DNA from: Aselliscus stoliczkanus | Lineage: Eukaryota > Chordata > Mammalia > Chiroptera > Hipposideridae | Assembly (NCBI GenBank): GCA_033961575.1 | Contig: CM066730.1 | Span: 133,610,023-133,674,022 of the forward strand | Direction: 5' to 3' | Length of the DNA: 64,000 bases | Shown: positions 50,601 through 53,953 of the stretch, one piece after another | How positions within the stretch are numbered: position 1 is the first letter of the stretch | Layout: each line of letters opens with the position of its first letter | Translations under genes and position numbers: made by a program | Notes under the pieces: model-generated | What the model was told of the DNA's origin: nothing | Database searches by the model: none | The model's input: only the letters and a program-made list of their open reading frames with translations

Positions 50601-50621
50601 ATTTCAGGTTGTCTGCAAGAA
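1136..50621 (-). CDS. CACHD1: CACHD1, VWFA and cache domain-containing protein 1 (20 internal exons; partial at both ends)
   Basis: Spliced gene on the minus strand. The 20 exons listed separately sum to 2,889 bp, encode 963 codons and join in frame through GT-AG introns without a stop. The order is: end of VWA_N, VWA domain with MIDAS core DHGAS, cache-type region, Cys-rich juxtamembrane region, one transmembrane helix. This is the alpha2delta-like architecture of CACHD1, a type I membrane glycoprotein. Published work describes it as an alpha2delta-like modulator of voltage-gated calcium channels (notably CaV3) and as a partner of Frizzled/LRP6 in Wnt signalling; that is family knowledge, not visible here. 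Fitting the exons to human numbering (about residues 173-1135) leaves about 139 C-terminal residues, matching the expected 1,274 total. The signal peptide, promoter, first exons and last exon(s) are outside the window. CACNA2D1-4 are ruled out by near-identity to CACHD1 throughout. Confidence 0.97.
1298..2608. other. CACHD1 intron 19 (1,311 bp)
   Basis: Bounded by GTATGT (minus strand, 2,608) and AG before 1,297. No mobile element or RNA gene recognised. Confidence 0.8.
2609..2760 (-). CDS. CACHD1: CACHD1 window exon 19 (PSI-like Cys region)
   Basis: 152 bp, about residues 1031-1082. It begins [20 protein letters not shown], continues with [11 protein letters not shown] and ends [10 protein letters not shown]. 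Cysteine spacing C-x5-C-x2-C resembles a PSI-type module, the usual membrane-proximal fold in this family (inference). Acceptor TTCTGGCAG|G; donor ATAG|GTATGT. Confidence 0.96.
2761..4107. other. CACHD1 intron 18 (1,347 bp)
   Basis: Holds a possible MIR remnant near 2,845-2,915 and a small imperfect tandem of a ggtacaaat-like unit at 3,820-3,857. Nothing else supported. Confidence 0.7.
4108..4224 (-). CDS. CACHD1: CACHD1 window exon 18
   Basis: 117 bp, about residues 992-1031. It reads [20 protein letters not shown] then [18 protein letters not shown]. Acceptor CTGAATAG|A; donor AGTGG|GTAAGC, completed by the next exon to Gly-Asp. Its last 12 codons carry several replacements relative to the human sequence as I recall it (V to I, S to N, L to M, E to K). 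The exon is otherwise conserved and open. Confidence 0.95.
4285..4400 (+). repeat. MIR SINE fragment
   Basis: Core pattern GATTTGAATCCTGGCTTTGC... then ...CACTTAACTACTCTGAGC, followed by TTCATC; typical MIR spacing. Confidence 0.8.
4545..4670 (-). mobile_element. Short tRNA-derived SINE (Rhin-1-like)
   Basis: Reverse orientation: T-run, then GAGGGCAGTGTCACTGGCCC, complement of a B box, ending GCTGGCCC. Flanked by a target-site duplication GATGAGGGTCCTTTTA (4,529-4,544) / GATTAGGGTCCTTTTA (4,671-4,686), one mismatch. Confidence 0.92.
4719..5020. mobile_element. Tigger/MER2-like DNA transposon (non-autonomous)
   Basis: 302 bp with terminal inverted repeats CAGTTGACCCTTGAACAACC and ...GTTCAAGGGTCAACTG, flanked by TA on both sides (4,717-4,718; 5,021-5,022). 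TA target and termini are those of pogo/Tigger-derived MER2 elements. Confidence 0.9.
5190..5245 (+). repeat. MIR 3' remnant
   Basis: AAAGTACCTGACACATGGTA followed by GGCACTCAGTTAATG matches the MIR 3' end (...GTGCCTGGCACATAGTAAGC). Confidence 0.6.
5449..5535 (-). CDS. CACHD1: CACHD1 window exon 17 (Cys cluster)
   Basis: 87 bp, the smallest exon, about residues 963-992. It reads [20 protein letters not shown] and ends GNLTNAEN. Five cysteines lie within 14 residues, presumably disulphide-bonded, followed by an NLT sequon. Acceptor GCTTTTCAG|A; donor AACCG|GTAAAA. Confidence 0.96.
5536..5867. other. CACHD1 intron 16 (332 bp)
   Basis: Short GT-AG intron between two Cys-rich exons; no repeat recognised. 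Confidence 0.85.
5868..6028 (-). CDS. CACHD1: CACHD1 window exon 16 (start of Cys-rich juxtamembrane region)
   Basis: 161 bp, about residues 910-963. It starts [20 protein letters not shown] and ends [11 protein letters not shown] plus CG of Arg. It has six cysteines, a sequon (NET) and [10 protein letters not shown], the closing strand of the cache region. Acceptor ATCTGCAG|GGG; donor CACCG|GTAAAA. Confidence 0.96.
6612..7052 (-). mobile_element. Long tRNA-derived SINE (Rhin-1-like)
   Basis: Reverse copy of about 440 bp: T-run, complement of the AATTCCCCAATAAAATCTTA tail, internal CAGC-rich repeats, complement of the tRNA head ending GGCCAGCCCT. Near-perfect 15-bp target-site duplication GACAGCCAGTTTCTT (6,597) / GATAGCCAGTTTCTT (7,053). 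Several plus-strand open frames here are SINE sequence only. Confidence 0.93.
7832..7958 (-). mobile_element. Short tRNA-derived SINE
   Basis: Reverse copy ending GGCCGGCCC. Target-site duplication AAAATGAATTTTT (7,819-7,831) / AAAATTAATTTTT (7,959-7,971). Confidence 0.9.
8595..8711 (-). CDS. CACHD1: CACHD1 window exon 15
   Basis: 117 bp, exactly 39 codons, about residues 871-909. It reads [20 protein letters not shown] and ends [11 protein letters not shown] is a sequon. Acceptor CTTGTTAG|GAG; donor CTTGTG|GTAAGT. The two residues QRFYK and SLVGD differ from the QRLYK and SLAGD I recall for human. Confidence 0.95.
8712..8803. other. CACHD1 intron 14, 92 bp
   Basis: Donor AAG|GTATTT at 8,803 and acceptor CTTGTTAG at 8,712. 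Close to the minimum size for a mammalian intron; the two exons would remain in frame only if it is removed. Confidence 0.93.
8804..8903 (-). CDS. CACHD1: CACHD1 window exon 14 (second cache module)
   Basis: 100 bp, about residues 837-870. It reads [20 protein letters not shown] and ends QQHITHK on a codon boundary. [14 protein letters not shown] is the second cache G-Y-L-x-x-H-P motif. It is separated from the next exon by only 92 bp. Confidence 0.96.
8904..10038. other. CACHD1 intron 13 (1,135 bp)
   Basis: No repeat or gene recognised. Confidence 0.75.
10039..10161 (-). CDS. CACHD1: CACHD1 window exon 13 (second cache module)
   Basis: 123 bp, about residues 796-837. It reads [20 protein letters not shown] and ends CNQDGGNKI plus AG of an Arg codon. 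V-A-V-M-G-I-D-F is the cache G-x-D strand. The acceptor reads CACGTGAAG|T behind a pyrimidine-rich tract; donor ATAAG|GTAAGC. Confidence 0.95.
10830..11045 (+). repeat. MIR SINE
   Basis: Contains TTCTGGAATCAAGCACATCT, GTTACTTAACCTTTCTAAGC, CAGTTTTCCCATCTGAAAAT and CATAAGGCTGTTAATGGGAT in MIR order; nearly full length. Confidence 0.88.
11890..12632 (-). repeat. MIR SINE split by an L1 insertion
   Basis: Left part 11,890-12,099 and right part 12,573-12,632 form one reverse MIR (...CCAAAGTCACACAGTAAATA...). The L1 at 12,100-12,572 sits inside it, so MIR is older than that L1. Confidence 0.8.
12100..12572 (+). mobile_element. 5'-truncated L1, 3' UTR only
   Basis: Begins AAGAGGAAACACTGATGGTT and runs to an A-rich tail. 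Perfect 16-bp target-site duplication AAAATCAGTCTCTTCA at 12,084-12,099 and 12,573-12,588. Shares long blocks (GGTAACTACAATATTGCC, GATATGTATGATAT) with the copy at 45.5 kb. No coding content remains. Confidence 0.9.
12640..12770 (-). repeat. MIR fragment
   Basis: Pattern ACAATCTAATTTAATGCCCT... CCCATTTTATAAATGAAAAA is the reverse MIR core. Confidence 0.65.
13565..13790 (-). repeat. MIR SINE
   Basis: TATTGAGCCCATCCGATACC, CATGTGCCAGGAACTATTCT, ATAGGTGAGGAAACCAAGGC in reverse-MIR order. Confidence 0.8.
13905..14070 (+). mobile_element. Short tRNA-derived SINE with (AAAAC)n tail
   Basis: GGGGCCAGCCGAGTGGTGCG head, B-box GGTTCGGGTCCC, GAGGGCCAGTAACACTGCCC, then about 14 AAAAC units (14,000-14,068). 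It directly precedes a second copy; only one flanking duplication (ACTATAGTTGCT / TTACAGTTGCT) encloses the pair. Confidence 0.92.
14079..14190 (+). mobile_element. Short tRNA-derived SINE (second of a tandem pair)
   Basis: GAGCCGGCCGAGTGGTGCGG head and A-rich tail; separated from the first copy by only GACTGTTT. Confidence 0.92.
15815..15990 (-). repeat. MIR fragment
   Basis: CATCAACTCATCCATGATAA, CCCCATTTTATAGATGTCAG and CACAGCTAGAGAAG in reverse-MIR order. Confidence 0.7.
16079..16189 (-). CDS. CACHD1: CACHD1 window exon 12 (second cache module)
   Basis: 111 bp, about residues 759-796. It reads [20 protein letters not shown] then [16 protein letters not shown] plus a split Ser codon. L-T-G-P-Y-x-D...G-Y-V-V-T-I-S is the core cache strand pair. 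Acceptor CCATTAG|G; donor TCCAG|GTAACA. Confidence 0.95.
16190..17091. other. CACHD1 intron 11 (902 bp)
   Basis: AT-rich; no repeat recognised. Confidence 0.75.
17092..17273 (-). CDS. CACHD1: CACHD1 window exon 11 (second cache module)
   Basis: 182 bp, about residues 699-759. It starts [20 protein letters not shown] and ends [19 protein letters not shown] with the Trp codon split TG|G. The Y-P-G...D-P-x-x-R-x-W-Y signature is the conserved cache motif shared with alpha2delta subunits. Acceptor GTTTCCCAG|TTC; donor CAATG|GTGAGT. Confidence 0.96.
17274..17934. other. CACHD1 intron 10 (661 bp)
   Basis: Contains only a very short ACAC run near 17,560; otherwise nothing recognised. Confidence 0.75.
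17935..18077 (-). CDS. CACHD1: CACHD1 window exon 10
   Basis: 143 bp, about residues 651-698. It reads [20 protein letters not shown] and ends RLIANPGLK on a codon boundary. Acceptor CTCTTTCAG|AA; donor CTCAAA|GTGAGT. It feeds the helix that precedes the second cache module. Confidence 0.95.
18365..18645 (+). repeat. MIR SINE, near full length
   Basis: CTGGCTGTGTGATGGTGGGC, TTATCATCTGCAAAGTGGAG, ACAGTGCTCGGCCCATGGCA and TAAGTGTTAATGACTATTGT in MIR order. Confidence 0.85.
19929..20014. repeat. Purine-rich low-complexity tract (GGGA/GA)
   Basis: Continuous G/A on the plus strand with GGGAGGGA and (GA) blocks; pyrimidine-rich on the transcribed CACHD1 sense strand. The open frames on both strands here are low-complexity artefacts. 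Confidence 0.9.
20687..20962. mobile_element. Ancient hAT/Charlie-like non-autonomous transposon
   Basis: Starts CAGCACTGGCAACTGAAATA and ends CCATATTGGACACTGTAG, forming imperfect short inverted termini. Internal blocks TTTTCTAGTAGCCACA and AGCCACATGTAGCTAATGGC are typical of an abundant mammalian hAT MER family; I do not name the subfamily. Confidence 0.7.
21867..21902. repeat. Tandem ATATAGCT microsatellite
   Basis: About three 10-bp units of the palindromic TATAGCTATA type. Confidence 0.85.
22472..22640 (-). CDS. CACHD1: CACHD1 window exon 9 (between cache modules)
   Basis: 169 bp, about residues 595-651. It reads [20 protein letters not shown] and ends HFKQLATL plus the first base of Glu. 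SFILCIVV forms the last strand of the first cache module. Acceptor TTTTCCAG|GTA; donor CTAG|GTAAGG. Confidence 0.95.
23930..24018 (+). repeat. L1 3' tail
   Basis: TATGTTGTACACCTGAAATG ... AATATTGTATGTTAACTATA plus A-run; the 3' terminus of older L1s. Confidence 0.8.
25130..25246 (-). mobile_element. Short tRNA-derived SINE
   Basis: Reverse copy ending CTCGGCCGGCC. Perfect 13-bp target-site duplication TCAAGATAGACTT at 25,117-25,129 and 25,247-25,259. Confidence 0.94.
25480..25615 (+). repeat. L2 LINE 3' end
   Basis: GGCTGGATGCTCTATGAGGG ... TTAGTGCACAGTAAAAGTTC followed by AGTAAGCATC; typical L2 terminus. Confidence 0.65.
26075..26385 (+). repeat. Old L1 3'-end segment
   Basis: AATGTGTATCAATAGGGGAC, GTTCATCTATATAATGCAAT and TGGTTACTTCTGGGGAATGG are standard L1 ORF2-end/3' UTR blocks. 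Coding sense is lost. Confidence 0.7.
26545..26662 (-). CDS. CACHD1: CACHD1 window exon 8 (cache region)
   Basis: 118 bp, about residues 555-594. It reads [20 protein letters not shown] and ends YNVSYAWKM on a codon boundary. Two sequons (NSS, NVS) fit an extracellular location. Acceptor CAATGCAG|C; donor AAGATG|GTGAGC. Confidence 0.95.
26663..27472. other. CACHD1 intron 7 (810 bp)
   Basis: No repeat or gene recognised. Confidence 0.75.
27473..27596 (-). CDS. CACHD1: CACHD1 window exon 7 (cache module)
   Basis: 124 bp, about residues 514-555. It reads [20 protein letters not shown] and ends FELVRQNIL plus a split Ser codon. GYTLMHPSL is the cache motif equivalent to G-x-x-L-x-H-P in alpha2delta proteins. 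Acceptor CATTTCAG|GG; donor TTAAG|GTAAGG. Confidence 0.95.
27972..28051. mobile_element. Mariner-type MITE, copy 1
   Basis: 80-bp near-palindrome starting TTGGATTGTTGGAAAAGTCA and ending TGACTTTTCCAACAACCCAA, with a short AT-rich loop. Preceded by TA. No transposase sequence. Confidence 0.85.
28315..28464 (-). CDS. CACHD1: CACHD1 window exon 6 (first cache module)
   Basis: 150 bp, about residues 464-514. It starts [20 protein letters not shown] and ends [17 protein letters not shown] followed by TFLIDDKGY is the strand-turn-strand pattern of a cache domain as in alpha2delta subunits. Acceptor AATCCATAG|GT; donor AAAG|GTAATC. Confidence 0.96.
28835..28975 (+). repeat. MIR fragment
   Basis: CTTCTCTGGGCCTTGATTTT and CACATCTGTTTAAGGGACAC match the MIR core. 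Confidence 0.65.
29160..29335 (+). repeat. hAT-like MER fragment
   Basis: GTTTACAAACTTTTACGTAA, AGAGCCAGAGAGTCAATATT, TTAGCCTTTGTGTACCATGT are blocks of a widespread mammalian hAT element; related sequence is at 52.3 kb. Confidence 0.6.
29870..30060 (+). repeat. L1 3' UTR fragment
   Basis: CATGGTGGCTATAATTAGCA, ATACTGTATTGTATATTCGA, AAGTTGCTAAGAGAGATTCT and TGTGAGGTGATGGAGGTTAA in the order of older L1 3' ends. Confidence 0.82.
30530..30745 (-). repeat. MIR SINE with internal AT expansion
   Basis: GAGCACATACTGTTGGCTCA ... TTTAATGTTCACAACTGCCT ... CCCCATTTTATACACC is a reverse MIR; its TTTACATATATTA step has expanded. Confidence 0.8.
30582..30633. repeat. (AT)n microsatellite
   Basis: About 26 uninterrupted AT units inside the MIR. 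Confidence 0.97.
30850..31020 (-). repeat. MIR fragment
   Basis: GAGTGGTATGCCAGGCACTA and TTTAACAGATGACCAAATGG in reverse-MIR order. Confidence 0.65.
31444..31677 (-). CDS. CACHD1: CACHD1 window exon 5 (end of VWA, linker to cache region)
   Basis: 234 bp, the largest exon here, about residues 386-464. It runs [20 protein letters not shown] through [20 protein letters not shown] to [11 protein letters not shown]. Both end codons are split (Asp, Gly). Acceptor CATTTCAG|AT; donor GATG|GTGAGT. Residues [10 protein letters not shown] differ from the YGVPDRMALP I recall for human. Confidence 0.96.
33965..34095 (+). repeat. L2 LINE 3' end
   Basis: TATAAGCTTCCTGATGACAA GGACTTTGC-type block followed by TAGGCTCAATACATTTT; L2 terminus. 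Confidence 0.6.
34525..34740 (-). repeat. MIR SINE
   Basis: CAGGTACTATGTTAGGACCT, CACAGCAACCCTATGGAGAT, GGGATTAAGTAACCTGCCAC in reverse-MIR order. Confidence 0.8.
34790..38542 (+). mobile_element. Internally deleted L1 retrotransposon (5' UTR, ORF1, joined ORF2 ends, 3' UTR)
   Basis: About 3.75 kb including a SINE insertion. 34.8-36.2 kb is GC-richer 5' UTR beginning CCAGGTCAAGATGGTGGAGT. 36.3-37.5 kb matches L1 ORF1 but carries stops. 37.6-37.88 kb is the N-terminal endonuclease part of ORF2 (residues [16 protein letters not shown] readable). At about 37,880 it jumps to the ORF2 C-terminus (SISGYLSKE ... [23 protein letters not shown]) and then the 3' UTR. Most of ORF2, including reverse transcriptase, is missing, so it is inactive. 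A HAL1-type element is the alternative, but the ORF2 ends argue for a deleted L1. Confidence 0.85.
36853..37295 (+). mobile_element. Long tRNA-derived SINE inserted in the L1
   Basis: GGGGCTGGCTGAGTGGCGCA head through AATTCCCCAATAAAATCTCT and A-tail, interrupting ORF1-like sequence (flanks ...AATAGCAAGAG / ...AATAAGAG resemble a decayed target duplication). Confidence 0.9.
38543..38670 (+). mobile_element. SINE with internal deletion
   Basis: Head GAGGGCTGGCTGAGTGGCTC joins at about 38,571 directly to the tail half (CCAGTGAAGCAATGTCCTCC ... AATTCCCCAATT). B box and central repeats are missing. It sits at the L1 poly-A tail. Confidence 0.85.
38690..38860 (-). repeat. MIR SINE
   Basis: AATGAGCACCTTAAGTGCCA, CATCACAACAACCCTGTCAA and CAGCTAAGGAAGCTGAGG in reverse-MIR order. 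Confidence 0.78.
39282..39431 (-). CDS. CACHD1: CACHD1 window exon 4 (VWA domain)
   Basis: 150 bp, about residues 336-386. It reads [20 protein letters not shown] and ends [19 protein letters not shown] is the central strand and turn of a VWA fold; the NNS sequon follows. The exon begins with the last two bases of an Asn codon and ends with the first base of an Asp codon. Acceptor TTGTTTAG|AT; donor AATG|GTAGGC. Confidence 0.96.
39975..40130 (+). repeat. MIR SINE
   Basis: TCTTAGCCTCTCTATATCTC, GTGGGGATAACAATAGTACT, CACAGGGTTGCTGTGAGGAC in MIR order. Confidence 0.85.
40590..41103 (+). repeat. MaLR-type (MLT1-like) LTR relic
   Basis: Ends with GGGATAATAAATGCTTATTA, TTTAAGTCACTGAGGGTTGG, GGTAATTTGTTACCCAGCAA, TAGATAATGAATAC, the hallmark 3' end of MLT1-family solo LTRs. 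No internal viral sequence remains. Confidence 0.75.
41574..41629. repeat. (TCTA)n microsatellite
   Basis: About 13 CTAT units, 41,577-41,629; the plus-strand open frame repeating Y-L-S-I is an artefact of it. Confidence 0.97.
42860..43035 (-). repeat. MIR SINE
   Basis: CCCAGTTTGAAGATGAGGAA, GGATTTGAAACCACGTTGGT and CATACTTAACCACTATGCTA in reverse-MIR order. Confidence 0.8.
43205..43650 (+). repeat. Local duplicated sequence, copy A (interrupted by a SINE)
   Basis: 43,247-43,286 plus 43,466-43,640 align to 48,672-48,880. Exact shared runs: 25 bp at 43,475-43,499 = 48,725-48,749 and 24 bp at 43,573-43,596 = 48,832-48,855. Not recognised as a named family. Same orientation as copy B. Confidence 0.85.
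43302..43465 (-). mobile_element. tRNA-derived SINE, alternative subfamily
   Basis: Reverse: 27-base T-run, then GCTGAGCCACCTGCCACCTG, GTTGCTCAGAGC and GCCACTCGGCCGGCCC. Perfect 15-bp target-site duplication CTTGCCATATTTTTG at 43,287-43,301 and 43,466-43,480. It interrupts copy A of the local duplication. Confidence 0.92.
44085..44690 (+). repeat. MaLR-type LTR relic
   Basis: Blocks AATCCTGTCAACAACTGAGC, ACAGACCTGGCTGGCATCTG, CACTGCAGCCTTGTGC, AGAACCCAGCTAAGGTGTGC and GGAACTGTGAGATAATAATA follow the order of MLT1-like LTRs. No retroviral coding sequence is visible. Confidence 0.65.
44889..45308 (+). mobile_element. Long tRNA-derived SINE
   Basis: GGGCTGGCCGAGTGGTGTGT head, B box GGTTCGGATTCC, tail CCCCAATAAAATCTTTAAAA. 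No clear target duplication seen. Confidence 0.9.
45507..45898 (+). mobile_element. 5'-truncated L1, 3' UTR only
   Basis: Starts GGTAACTACAATATTGCCAC and ends TTGTACACCTGAAACTAATA followed by an AAAT-type tail. Collinear with the element at 12.1 kb. Confidence 0.87.
46298..46514 (-). CDS. CACHD1: CACHD1 window exon 3 (VWA domain)
   Basis: 217 bp, about residues 264-336. It begins [20 protein letters not shown] and ends [11 protein letters not shown] plus the first base of an Asn codon. It contains an N-glycosylation sequon (N-N-T) and a Cys pair (TCSLDQC). Acceptor TTCCTGTAG|ATC; donor GCAA|GTAAGT. Confidence 0.96.
46559..46595. repeat. (TATG)n-like microsatellite
   Basis: Imperfect TATG/CATG units at the SINE tail junction. 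Confidence 0.85.
46598..47096 (-). mobile_element. Composite tRNA SINE with three tRNA-like units
   Basis: Reverse, about 500 bp. Reading from the right: head 1 GGGGCTGGCCGAGTGGCTCA, a second A-box-like unit near 46,950 (GGATGGCTCAGCTGGTG-type) and a third near 46,850 (CAGATAGCTCAGTGGATAGG with B box GGTTCGACTCCC). The shared AATTCCCCAATAAAATCTTT tail follows. Weak target duplication AATGTAT at both ends. Confidence 0.8.
47902..48046 (-). CDS. CACHD1: CACHD1 window exon 2 (VWA domain, MIDAS core)
   Basis: 145 bp, about residues 215-263. It reads [20 protein letters not shown] then GASVTDTQ and ends SAIDEHDK. The hydrophobic strand HIAVIL followed by D-H-G-A-S fits the D-x-G-x-S metal-ion-dependent adhesion site of VWA domains. 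Acceptor TTTCTAG|A, donor AAG|GTGACC; it ends on a codon boundary. I recall Val rather than Ala after His-Ile in the human protein. Confidence 0.96.
48047..50494. other. CACHD1 intron 1 of the window (2,448 bp)
   Basis: Holds copy B of the local duplication at 48,650-48,900 and a poly-T at 49,274-49,288. A 146-codon plus-strand open frame at 48,112-48,552 has no recognisable homology and is treated as chance. Confidence 0.7.
48650..48900 (+). repeat. Local duplicated sequence, copy B
   Basis: Same sequence as 43,205-43,650 without the SINE. The two copies flank coding exons 2 and 3 of the window in direct orientation. Confidence 0.85.
50495..50621 (-). CDS. CACHD1: CACHD1 window exon 1 (end of VWA_N region)
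   Basis: 127 bp, about residues 173-215. It reads [20 protein letters not shown] and ends ...KGSYEHRSR. The acceptor is a strong pyrimidine tract (CCCCCTCCAG) ending at 50,622; the donor AG|GTATGT follows 50,495. The first codon (Val) and the last (Arg, AG|A) are split. The preceding exon is not in the window: 13.4 kb of sequence to the right shows no match to the expected upstream residues. Confidence 0.95.
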
Positions 50622-50797
50622 CTGGAGGGGGGGAGGGGAATGAAATATCACCGCCAAATCCACAGGTGTATGCAGGCACCACTCCTCAGGCATCTGTTTT
50701 GCATAAAGTGCTTGTAGTATGAAAAAAGCCTGCTAGATATAAGGCTGTAAATTTTCTACTAAACATTTTCTTTCTGTCCCTTAAAAAACATACCCCA

Positions 50798-51250
50798 GGG
50801 CCGGCCGAGTGGCGCATTGGTTAAGCGCTGGTTTTGGGATGCCAGTGGCCCCGGTTCGGATCCCACATGAGGGCCAGTGACACTGCCCTCTACAGCTAAC
50901 AACAGCTCCACCTGGAGCTGGGCTGTGCGAGCCCCGGTGATGGTGTGGGCTGCAGCCCCTGCTGCAGTGGGCTGCCATAGGCTGCAGTGAGTGGCCCGCA
51001 GCCAGCGTGAGCGGCTGGCAGCCAAGCGTGAGCTGCCAATAGCCACGATGAGCGACATCCAGAGGCCAGCGACCGATCTGCCTCATCCGGGAAGAGCGCA
51101 ATGACGATACCAACAGTGAAGCAACATCCTCCGCAACTAAAAAAAACTAAAGAACAAGAAGACGGCAACTTGTCTGTTCCCCTTCCCCGATTCCCCAACG
51201 CTGTTCCCCTCCACCAATTCCCCAATAAAATCTTAAAAAAAAAAAAAAAA
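50798..51250 (+). mobile_element. Long tRNA-derived SINE, young-looking
   Basis: GGGCCGGCCGAGTGGCGCAT head, B box GGTTCGGATCCC, A-tail. Flanked by AACATACCCCA on both sides (50,787 and 51,251). Nearly identical to the copy at 59.6 kb. Open frames of about 100-130 codons on the minus strand are SINE sequence. Confidence 0.95.
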
Positions 51251-51564
51251 AACATACCCCATGATCGAAAATGGAATGTTTCAGTCAACTGAAGCTATTG
51301 CTTGTAACATTGTATGATGACACTATTTGTCCTGGGTTATTTTTTTTTCCAGCACAAATGATTCATCTGCACGAATCCCACCCCTCCCTGGCTGGGCTTG
51401 TCCTCTGTTGGACCAGCATACACTTGCCAGCTCAGGGTCCATTCTCTAACTGTGGAAACCTGTGACGTTGCTGGACCTAGACTCCAGAGGAACTAGGCCT
51501 GTGACCCTGACCTTGCTTACTCCACACTGAGGGAAATGGCATAAATGGTATTTGATAGGCCAGA

Positions 51565-51815
51565 AGCATAATCATTCAGCAATCCTTTATGGAATGATTC
51601 CAACGTGCCAGCACTGGGAGAGAGACTTTCCTTTCTATTATCTCATTTAATCCATACACTAACCCTAGGATGAAGGTGGGATCATTATTCCCTACTTTGG
51701 AGTTGAGAAAATATGCATAGAGAGCTTGAGCAATTTGTCCAAAGCCTCATCAGTAAAAGGCCAAATTGGGACTCAAGCCCGAGTCTCTTGGCTCCTGTGT
51801 CCTGTACATCATGCA
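51565..51815 (-). repeat. MIR SINE, near full length
   Basis: CCAACGTGCCAGCACTGGGA, ATCTCATTTAATCCATACAC, TGGGACTCAAGCCCGAGTCT in reverse-MIR order. Confidence 0.85.
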
Positions 51816-52309
51816 GTCCTACCTCCTTCCCTGTGTGTACTACCTCCCTGTCATTGACCTGCAGCTGGAGTGACAGACACCTCACTGTGTGCAACCTTGT
51901 CCCCAAACCTCCATGTAGTCCTTCTTATCCGCTTCTCCCTAGGACAGGAGTGTTTGCCCTTCTCTGACACCCCTTCACTCTGTTTCACCCCAACTCAGTT
52001 ATGTATTACACACTTACTATGTGTAGAGTACTGCTTTACAGGCTGCAAAATACACAAAGATGACCAAAAAACAAGCCCTATTATACTGACCAGCATACCA
52101 AAAGAACTCTACACAGGGAAATAGAGCAGAAGGCAATTCAATGGAGGAGGAGTTTGAGCAAAGGCGAAAAGGAAGGAAGGGTGAGATGTTTGACAAAAAC
52201 AGGTAAGCTCTGAGTGTCATGTAGCCTAGCCATCCTTTGGTGTGGCTCAGCTTCTGTGAAGGGCCTGATTGTCCAGGATTCTGACTGTGCAGAGCATAGG
52301 GTCTCTGTT

Positions 52310-52455
52310 GCAATCATTCAGCTCTGCCATTGCAGTGTGAAAGCGGCCATGGATGTCCATCTGTAAGTGAGTGTGTGGGTGGATGCCAATAAAAGTTTAT
52401 TTACAAACATCAGAGGCAAGCTGCATTTGGGCCATAGTGCTCCGATGTTCGCATT
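52310..52455 (+). repeat. hAT-like MER fragment
   Basis: GCAGTGTGAAAGCGGCCATG, CAATAAAAGTTTATTTACAA, GCATTTGGGCCATAGTGC: the 3' half of the element whose 5' half is at 29.2 kb. Confidence 0.65.
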
Positions 52456-52554
52456 GGTCCTCCAGCCACACTGTGTACGATGGCCTACATGGAGGACTTC
52501 CAGCATGATCAGTGCCTCAGGCCTTCAGTAATTACCCCGCCCAATACACACCAA

Positions 52555-52705
52555 GGAGCTGCAGCACATTTTATCCTCACAAAAATCCTAGGGATAAAAA
52601 AAACAATCATCCCTAGGGTACAGATGTGGAAACAGGCACAGAGAGGTATGTGACCTGCTTGAAGTTTCAGGGGACAAGAAAGGAGTCAAGCCAGCGTGTG
52701 ACCAC
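52555..52705 (-). repeat. MIR fragment
   Basis: ATTTTATCCTCACAAAAATC, GGTACAGATGTGGAAACAGG and CACAGAGAGGTATGTGACCT in reverse-MIR order. Confidence 0.75.
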
Positions 52706-53209
52706 AACACCAGACCCCTCTCCACTCAGGTGAGTCAAGGTCGTCACCTGGACTCAGGCGACCACAATTTCTCCTGAGACGTATGGCTGCTGTGAGTGCC
52801 TGTCAACATGGAAGAGGTTTTTTTGTCTGCCTCATCTCCTGGGGGTCTGAAGCCCTAACCTTGATCTCATATTAGCACTGTTCTCCAGGCAGCAGTGCCA
52901 ACCCAGCAAGCAAAAGGCAAACATTGCCTTTGGAAGTGAAGGAAAGCTCAATGACCTCATTTAAAAGTAACATCTGTAACAATAAACAGGCTACAATGAG
53001 ACTATTAAAAGGGGAGCCAATGAGAGCAAGAATGTTTTAAAAATAAATCAGAATTCATAAAGTGCATGATCCATTTAGCCTCAACCGCAAAAGACCATTC
53101 TGGTTCCGTATAATCATCGCAGCACTAGAGCTTAAGTATCAGGCAAGGTTCCTCAAACCATCCCGCTGAGAACTCCTTTGGCATTTGATTAAAATTCATC
53201 CATTTTTTC

Positions 53210-53600
53210 GGTACGAGCAGAAGATGATGGATATGATGGTAATGAGGACCCCAGAGCCCAGAAGCAATCTATCATTGCGGCATGCACCGCAGGCGGCCCC
53301 GTGCTGACCGAGACGTGGAGGTGAATGAGAGCACTATTATCCATGCCGGCAACCCAGAGGGGGATTCTCCATTCAGGAGTCAGTTGGGTGTTCCGGTCAC
53401 TGGAAAACTTGGGCTGGGGTCTTGAACACTCACTCTTTCCTCACAAATGCTGGACACCATCCAGAAAAAGCTGGGCAAATGCCCAACCCGTCAGCCCATG
53501 ATGCACAGCGTTGGGCTTTCAGCTATCAACGGGCAGGGCCTGTATCTGTCTAAACTGCACTGCACATGGACCTCAGGCAGACATTATGGGAAGGAGGCAA
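53210..53600. other. Unassigned CpG-bearing intronic block
   Basis: Several CpGs (e.g. TCGGTACGAG, GCACCGCAGGCGGCCCCGTG, ACCGAGACGTGG) in an otherwise CpG-poor intron. No repeat family recognised. It could be a conserved regulatory element or a decayed retrocopy; not established. Confidence 0.4.
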
Positions 53601-53953
53601 TAAATGGTTTTTCCCTCACTGAGGCTTATCCTCAAGACAGAAGTTATCTCGCCTTCTGAATTCCTCCAGCATTTTTACCTCTTCCCACCTTCTTGTTAGT
53701 ATTATTGTTGTTGCTGGTAACTTTTCACTCCTCCGCCCCTGGATTCCAAGATCCTCAAGGGTGAGATCTGTATCTGAGCCATCTCTGAACCCCTGAAGCA
53801 GAGTTTCTGAGTTCTTTTCACATCAAGGCACACTCTGTGAGAGATGCAGGGTTGATACCTGCAGCACACGGGCTGGGAAGATCTGCATGGAAGCACTGTT
53901 TCTCAACTGTTTTTCAATACCTTTGTTTGATACATTCTAAAAATCTTACTTTC

